Notes under the pieces: model-generated
What the model was told of the DNA's origin: nothing
The model's database searches: none
Seen by the model: the letters and a program-made list of their open reading frames with translations, nothing else
Shown: piece after piece, positions 15,844 to 20,456 of the stretch
How positions within the stretch are numbered: position 1 is the stretch's first letter
How the letters are laid out: the number at the start of each line of letters is the position of its first letter
Made by a program: the position numbers and the translations under genes
Source of the DNA: SZUA-229 sp041589175
GTDB taxonomy: Bacteria; Pseudomonadota; Gammaproteobacteria; SZUA-229
Length of the DNA: 20,456 nt
NCBI GenBank assembly: GCA_041589175.1
Contig: JBFHWF010000040.1
Coordinates: forward strand, 1-20,456
Direction: 5' to 3'

Positions 15844-15944
15844 AGACACGCCATATGATAATCAACGAAAGGACTTGTTACAGTTATGGTAACTGACTCG
15901 CTCTGAAGCTGCCTGTGCGGGTAGCGAACTACAGGGGGAAGCGA

Positions 15945-16283
15945 CTAGATCGCCTCTTCACCCTTCTCGCCAGTGCGGATACGCACAATATTCTCGATAT
16001 CGGTAATAAAGATTTTACCATCACCAATTTTACCGGTGCGTGCTGCACTGGTAATAGCCTCAACACAGGGGTCCACACGTTCATCTTCAAGTACGAGTTC
16101 GAGTTTCACCTTGGGAATAAAGTCGACCACATATTCCGCACCACGATATAGCTCAGTATGCCCCTTCTGACGACCAAAGCCTTTTACTTCGGTGGCGGTC
16201 ATGCCCGTGATACCAATCTCGGTGAGAGCTGAGCGAACATCATCCAGCTTGAAGGGTTTAATAATGGCTTCAATTTTTTTCAT
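15945..16283 (-). CDS. glnB: Nitrogen regulatory protein P-II (GlnB)
   Basis: P-II is a trimeric signal protein that reads 2-oxoglutarate and ATP/ADP and controls glutamine synthetase and other targets in response to nitrogen supply. All 112 residues match the family. The T-loop KGHTELYRGAEY includes Tyr 51, the uridylylated residue, and TGKIGDGKIF is the signature C-terminal block. The N-terminus MKKIEAIIKPFKLDDV and the ending RIRTGEKGEEAI look more like GlnB than GlnK (which begins MKLV). GGTGA stands 6 bases before the ATG. The gene lies 51 bases downstream of nadE on the same strand, with no obvious terminator between them. No amtB is near, again unlike a typical glnK. Confidence 0.95.
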   Translation of the reverse strand: MKKIEAIIKPFKLDDVRSALTEIGITGMTATEVKGFGRQKGHTELYRGAEYVVDFIPKVKLELVLEDERVDPCVEAITSAARTGKIGDGKIFITDIENIVRIRTGEKGEEAI

Positions 16284-16334
16284 TATATTTCACCGGTTCA
16301 TTAATGCCTGTTGCTGCTAATGATACACACTTAT

Positions 16335-17957
16335 TCAGCGACGTCGATAGCCCGAAGTGATTGGGTAGCGACGATCCCGGCCAAAGGCACGTTGGGTAAT
16401 ACGCACTCCCGGTGGTGCCTGACGACGTTTATACTCGTTAATCTGCACCAGCCTGAGCACCCGATCCACGGTTTCAGCATCATAGCCCGCCGCAACAATC
16501 TCTTCCCGTGGTATGTCATCTTCGACACTCATACGCAGTATGGCATCCAGCACGGCATAGTCTGGCAGGCTGTCCTGATCGGTCTGATCGGGGCGCAGTT
16601 CTGCCGAGGGTGGGCGCTCCAGCACACGCACGGGAATCACCGGCGAAACCCGGTTTCGATAATGGCATAGTGCATACACCAGCTGTTTTTCCACATCCTT
16701 CAGTGGTGCAAAGCCACCCGCCATATCACCATAAAGCGTACTGTAACCCACTGCCATCTCACTCTTATTACCGGTTGTCAGCACCATCCGACCGAGCTTG
16801 TTTGACAGAGCCATCAGAATAACACCCCGGCAGCGAGCCTGAATATTTTCCTCAGTCGTATCAACCTCGGTACCGGCAAAATCTTCAGCCAGGGTATCGA
16901 GAAATGCCTCAAAAGTTTTTTCGATGGGAATAATCCGGTAATCCACACCCAGCGTATACGCCTCTTCGGCGGCATCATCGAGACTGATCTGCGCGGTATA
17001 ACGCGATGGCATCATCACCGCATGAACCTTTTCCGGACCCAGCGCATCTGCGGCAATAGCCAGGGTTAGCGCCGAGTCGACACCTCCCGACAGCCCTATC
17101 ACCACACCGTCAAAACCATTGCCACTCACATAGTCGCGTACTGCCGTGACCAGTGCCCTGTACAGGCTGGCCATTTCATCGAGAGGCTCATTGAGAGGCG
17201 TATTTATGGCGGTAATATGACCATCCGCCGCCAGCTGGTAGTGTAATAGCGCTGGCTCAAACTCCGGGCCACGCCCAACCAGTTCTCCCTGCCTGTTCAT
17301 CACCAGCGAATCGCCATCGAATACCAGCTCGTCCTGACCACCGATCAGGTTTAGATAAAACAATGGTAACTGCAATGCCTGCTGACGGCTTCGCAGCATA
17401 TCCAGCCGCTGTTGTTGTTTGTTTCGGTGATAGGGGGATGCATTCAATATAATGAGCGCTTCGGCACCGGCATCTTTTGCCAGCTGACCGGGCGCTTCAA
17501 ACCAGGCGTCTTCACAGATAATAATGCCCAGTCGCTGTGCGCCACATTCAATGACCAGCGGATCATGTCCTGGGTGGAAATAACGTTTCTCATCAAACAC
17601 CGCATAGTTGGGCAAACTGTGCTTGTAATACTCACCTTTCACTTCACCGTGCTGGCACACAATAGCCGCATTATAGAGTGCATGATCCACATGGCGCGGT
17701 GCGCCAAACACGACCTGCATCTCGCCACTCTGCTCGGCAATTGTTTTTATCCCCTGTTCCACCTGACGGATAAAGCCGCGGCGCATGAGTAAATCTTCGG
17801 GCGGATACCCGCTTAACGCTAGCTCGGGAAATACTGCAATATCAGCACCCGCATCGGCTGCCTGCTGCATCAGGGATAGGATTTTTCGCGTATTCGCTTT
17901 AATATCACCGACCAGGAAGCGCTCCTGGATCAGGCAAAGTTGTACCGCTTGCGTCAT
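16335..17957 (-). CDS. nadE: Glutamine-dependent NAD+ synthetase
   Basis: This enzyme amidates nicotinic acid adenine dinucleotide to NAD+, using glutamine as nitrogen donor. The 540-residue protein fuses two parts. The N-terminal nitrilase-type glutaminase (about 1-250) has its triad at Glu 45 (in FPELALSGYPPEDL), Lys 112 (EYYKHSLPNY) and Cys 148 (IIICEDAW). The C-terminal NAD synthetase domain carries the pyrophosphatase loop SGGVDS at 290-295. The C-terminus is basic (PITSGYRRR). This fused form differs from the short ammonia-dependent NadE of E. coli. It precedes glnB and is divergent from the PP0621-pilSR run. Confidence 0.95.
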   Translation of the reverse strand: MTQAVQLCLIQERFLVGDIKANTRKILSLMQQAADAGADIAVFPELALSGYPPEDLLMRRGFIRQVEQGIKTIAEQSGEMQVVFGAPRHVDHALYNAAIVCQHGEVKGEYYKHSLPNYAVFDEKRYFHPGHDPLVIECGAQRLGIIICEDAWFEAPGQLAKDAGAEALIILNASPYHRNKQQQRLDMLRSRQQALQLPLFYLNLIGGQDELVFDGDSLVMNRQGELVGRGPEFEPALLHYQLAADGHITAINTPLNEPLDEMASLYRALVTAVRDYVSGNGFDGVVIGLSGGVDSALTLAIAADALGPEKVHAVMMPSRYTAQISLDDAAEEAYTLGVDYRIIPIEKTFEAFLDTLAEDFAGTEVDTTEENIQARCRGVILMALSNKLGRMVLTTGNKSEMAVGYSTLYGDMAGGFAPLKDVEKQLVYALCHYRNRVSPVIPVRVLERPPSAELRPDQTDQDSLPDYAVLDAILRMSVEDDIPREEIVAAGYDAETVDRVLRLVQINEYKRRQAPPGVRITQRAFGRDRRYPITSGYRRR

Positions 17958-18047
17958 ATTACGCCTGTTCTGTTATAGAATGGATCATATGCGGCAGTTC
18001 ACTACCGCCCGCTGACCTGAATTTTATCAGTAAACGACGTACCAGAT
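17958..18047. promoter_or_regulatory. Divergent nadE / PP0621 intergenic region
   Basis: These 90 bases separate divergent starts and should hold promoters for both. A near-palindrome, GCGGCAG-TTCA-CTACCGC (17991-18008), could be an operator or hairpin. On the minus strand TATAAC (in ATTCTATAACAG, about 17977-17972) resembles a -10 box for nadE, but no matching -35 is clear. I see no sigma-54 (GG-N10-GC with TGGC/TTGC) promoter. Confidence 0.35.
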
Positions 18048-18278
18048 ATGATTAAAAGTATTTTTGTTATTTTGTTAGTGGCCGGGCTGCTATGGCTGGC
18101 TCGCACAACCGTCAAGCGACTACAACAGAGCCGCCCGGAGGCTGCCAGAGTGGTTAGCCATGACACGGTCAAATGCCAGTACTGTGAAGCCTATATCCCT
18201 GCCAGCGATGCGCTACAGAGCGCCGGCAAAAGTTTCTGTAACCAACAGCATCTGAACGCCTGGAAACAGTCGGTTTGA
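18048..18278 (+). CDS. PP0621-family small zinc-ribbon-like membrane protein
   Basis: This 76-residue protein belongs to the PP0621 family, named after a Pseudomonas putida gene next to pilS. Residues 4-18 (SIFVILLVAGLLWLA) form a single membrane anchor followed by basic residues, so the rest probably faces the cytoplasm. Cys 43, Cys 46, Cys 64 and His 68 form a C-x2-C plus C-x3-H pattern that could bind zinc. Its function is unknown. Its stop overlaps the start of pilS by 4 bases, so the two are translationally coupled, which hints at a role beside PilS. The ribosome-binding site is weak. Confidence 0.8.
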   Translation: MIKSIFVILLVAGLLWLARTTVKRLQQSRPEAARVVSHDTVKCQYCEAYIPASDALQSAGKSFCNQQHLNAWKQSV

Positions 18279-19915
18279 TTGATCTGGACAAAAGTAATCT
18301 CGACAACAAACAGCTGCATATCAGCCCGCTGGAATGGCGGCTTCTGCAGCAGTTCAATCTGTATCGCATTGTCCTGTCACTGAGTTTTCTGGTGGGTTTC
18401 TACCAGGTGGAATGGATGGGCTTTCTCGGCAATCGAGATTCCGATGCATTTCTGGCAACCGCCTTTAGCCTGCTGATTAGCGCACTGGCCTACTATGGCC
18501 TGTGCCAGCATCGCCTCTTCAGTTTTGAAAACCAGGTCATCCTCGGCAATGCTACAGATATTCTGTTAATTACCCTGCTCTCCCATTACAGTGGTGGCCT
18601 CAATAGCTCTTTGAGCATTCTGCTCATTATTAATGTCACCGCCACAGGTACTTTTTTGCGTGGCCGGGTCGCCATTCTGTTTGCCGCACTCGCCGCCATC
18701 GCCATTCTGGTCGAACAGACTTACAGCCAGATATCCGGTTTCAGTGCAGGTCTCGACTACACCCGCGCCGGTTTACTCGGGCTGGCATTTTTTGCCACCA
18801 GCTATCTGGCATCTACGCTCACCCGGCGTGTACGGGAAACCGAACAGCTGGCGGATGCCCGCGAAGCAGACATTATCAGCCTGGAAATGCTCAACGAAGA
18901 TATCATCCGCAATATGCGCACAGGCATTATTGTTGTCAGCGATGATGGCCAGATTCGTATGGCCAACGACTCGGCAGAAACCCTGCTCGGTAATATCCCC
19001 CTGTTACTTTCTCCACATCTGCAGGAGATTAAACCGGCGCTGTACACCCGCTTTCTGGAATGGCAGAAGCAACCCAATATGCACCATAATGCCATTCGCC
19101 AGGAAAGTGGCCTGCCCGATATCCAGCCCGGCTTTCGTCGCTTACAGAACAGTGGTGATACCCTGATTTTTCTGGAAGATGCCACGCAGTTAAATCAGCG
19201 CTTTCAACAGATCAAACTGGCCTCCCTCGGGCGACTTACCGCCAGTATCGCCCATGAGATTCGTAACCCACTGAGCGCCATTAACCATGCCGCCCAGTTA
19301 CTACAGGAAGCGGAGCTGGATGCGGCTGATAAAAAGCTGACCGATATCATCACCACCCAGGTACAACGCCTCGATACGGTGGTTAAGAACGTATTGCAAC
19401 TGTCTCGCTCGAATAAAAGTAACAGCGAAGTCATCGAGCTTCATCAGTGGCTTGCAACGTTTCGGGATGAGTTTTTGCTGGGCAATGAACTGAAAAAAGA
19501 CCAGCTCATCATCGACCTGGAAGATCGCCCCATCCATGTATTATTCGACTCGAGCCACCTGAGTCAGGTGATGTACAACTTATGTGGTAATGCCATCGCC
19601 CACAATAATCACCCAATAGAAGACGTCCGGATTCGTATTGCAGCCGGGCACGACACACAGCACGATCAGCCATATATCAAGGTATTCGATAACGGCCCCG
19701 GCATCCCCGATGAAACGATCGAACAGATTTTCGACCCGTTTTTTACCACCAACTCCAAAGGCTCCGGACTCGGCCTGTTTATTTCCCGTGAGATGGTGGA
19801 AAGTAACCGTGCAAAAATTCGCTACGAGGAGGTGGACAATGCCGGCAGCTGTTTTACTATTCACCTGTTAGCCGGAACCCCTCTAGCCTCGGAACAGACC
19901 CATGACACAGACTAA
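18275..19915 (+). CDS. pilS: Sensor histidine kinase PilS
   Basis: PilS senses conditions (in Pseudomonas, pilin levels in the membrane) and phosphorylates PilR to control type IV pilus genes. The 546-residue protein has six likely membrane segments (about 30-45, 60-75, 88-104, 112-128, 132-147, 165-180), a PAS-like cytoplasmic domain (about 200-300), HisKA with the phosphoacceptor His 327 in AHEIRNPLSAINHA, and HATPase_c with the N-box near 435, DNGPGIP (472-478) and GSGLGL (496-501). The start is TTG, which forms TTGA with the PP0621 stop; the next in-frame ATG lies at residue 48, inside the membrane region. It overlaps pilR by 14 bases. Confidence 0.9.
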   Translation: MIDLDKSNLDNKQLHISPLEWRLLQQFNLYRIVLSLSFLVGFYQVEWMGFLGNRDSDAFLATAFSLLISALAYYGLCQHRLFSFENQVILGNATDILLITLLSHYSGGLNSSLSILLIINVTATGTFLRGRVAILFAALAAIAILVEQTYSQISGFSAGLDYTRAGLLGLAFFATSYLASTLTRRVRETEQLADAREADIISLEMLNEDIIRNMRTGIIVVSDDGQIRMANDSAETLLGNIPLLLSPHLQEIKPALYTRFLEWQKQPNMHHNAIRQESGLPDIQPGFRRLQNSGDTLIFLEDATQLNQRFQQIKLASLGRLTASIAHEIRNPLSAINHAAQLLQEAELDAADKKLTDIITTQVQRLDTVVKNVLQLSRSNKSNSEVIELHQWLATFRDEFLLGNELKKDQLIIDLEDRPIHVLFDSSHLSQVMYNLCGNAIAHNNHPIEDVRIRIAAGHDTQHDQPYIKVFDNGPGIPDETIEQIFDPFFTTNSKGSGLGLFISREMVESNRAKIRYEEVDNAGSCFTIHLLAGTPLASEQTHDTD

Positions 19916-20456
19916 AATTGCCCTGGTTGTCGATGATGAACCGGATATCTGCCAGCTGGCCGAGATTACCCTCAGCCGCATGGGGCTGGATACCCGCTCG
20001 GCTAATGATGTCACCACCGCCAAGGCCATTCTGGCAGAGCAGAAGATTGACCTGTGCCTGACCGACATGAACCTGCCCGATGGCAATGGCATCGAACTGG
20101 TGGAACATATCCAGACGCATCATCCCATGGTACCGGTGGCGGTCATCACGGCATACGGTAATATGGAATCGGCGGTACGTGCACTTAAGGCCGGGGCATT
20201 CGATTTTGTCTCCAAACCGATTGATCTACAGGTATTGCGTAACCTGGTCACCTCCGCCATCAAACTACCCGGTACAGAATCACCACACACTGACAGCAGC
20301 TCGGCAAGCGATAGCAAACTCCGATTACTGGGTGAATCACCCGCCATGGTCAGCCTGCGACAGAAAATTAACAAACTGGCCCGTAGTCAGGCCCCGGTAT
20401 TTATCCATGGTGAATCCGGTTCCGGTAAGGAGCTGGTCGCGCATATGATTCACCAG
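19902..20456 (+). CDS. pilR: Response regulator PilR, cut by window end
   Basis: PilR is the sigma-54-dependent activator that PilS phosphorylates. The window holds its first 185 codons with no stop. The receiver domain (about 5-120) has the acidic pair VVDDEPD (residues 9-15), phosphoacceptor Asp 55 in LTDMNLPDG and the conserved Lys in VSKPID. After a short Ser/Thr-rich linker, the AAA+ domain begins with LLGESPAM and includes Walker A GESGSGKE near residue 169, truncated shortly after. The ATG (19902) lies inside pilS, overlapping its stop by 14 bases. The remaining AAA+ and the DNA-binding domain lie beyond the window. Confidence 0.9.
   Translation, partial: MTQTKIALVVDDEPDICQLAEITLSRMGLDTRSANDVTTAKAILAEQKIDLCLTDMNLPDGNGIELVEHIQTHHPMVPVAVITAYGNMESAVRALKAGAFDFVSKPIDLQVLRNLVTSAIKLPGTESPHTDSSSASDSKLRLLGESPAMVSLRQKINKLARSQAPVFIHGESGSGKELVAHMIHQ

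Noticed and set aside
17958..18047. Sigma-54 promoter ahead of PP0621-pilSR
   Set aside because: No GG/GC doublets with the right 10-base spacing and flanks were found.
1..20456. CRISPR array, prophage, transposon or defence island
   Set aside because: No regular direct-repeat series, integrase, transposase or known defence gene appears; nearly every gene is conserved housekeeping.

Overview
The window is a housekeeping stretch of a gammaproteobacterial chromosome. The evidence is the gene content (Hda, PurM/PurN, DarP, BamD, RluD, PilS/PilR) and gene order: hda beside purMN, rluD-pgeF divergent from bamD, and a PP0621-type gene ahead of pilSR. I cannot name the genus. Coding is dense, with no tRNA, rRNA, CRISPR array, transposase or prophage gene.

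Layout. Positions 1-378 are a gene-free end with small inverted repeats, a repeat-like block and a tandem 13-bp duplication. On the minus strand, positions 3388-379 run DUF2066 exported protein, then AI-2E/PerM-type membrane protein, then hda. Divergently, positions 3462-6455 run purM, purN, DUF3108 exported protein, darP. A small ComFB-domain gene (6524-6808) follows with its own sigma-70-type promoter and converges on clpB. The minus-strand block 14932-6879 runs rluD, pgeF, an ACT-ACT (GcvR-like) protein, def, a PAS-PAS-PAS-GGDEF-EAL protein and clpB, which has a very good sigma-32-type promoter. bamD is divergent from rluD. Then nadE and glnB lie on the minus strand, and divergently PP0621-type, pilS and pilR (cut off by the window end) on the plus strand.

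Functional themes. These are control of replication initiation (Hda), purine synthesis (PurM, PurN), ribosome assembly and modification (DarP, RluD), protein maturation and disaggregation (Def, ClpB), outer membrane assembly (BamD), nitrogen and NAD metabolism (GlnB, NadE), c-di-GMP turnover (PAS-GGDEF-EAL) and type IV pilus control (PilSR). The closest thing to an under-described element is the pairing of a ComFB-family protein with a nearby c-di-GMP turnover enzyme and a pilus two-component system. The nadE-glnB pairing is also suggestive. Neither amounts to a demonstrated new system; most of the window is ordinary. Several start codons were chosen downstream of the longest open frame, using signal peptides or ribosome-binding sites.
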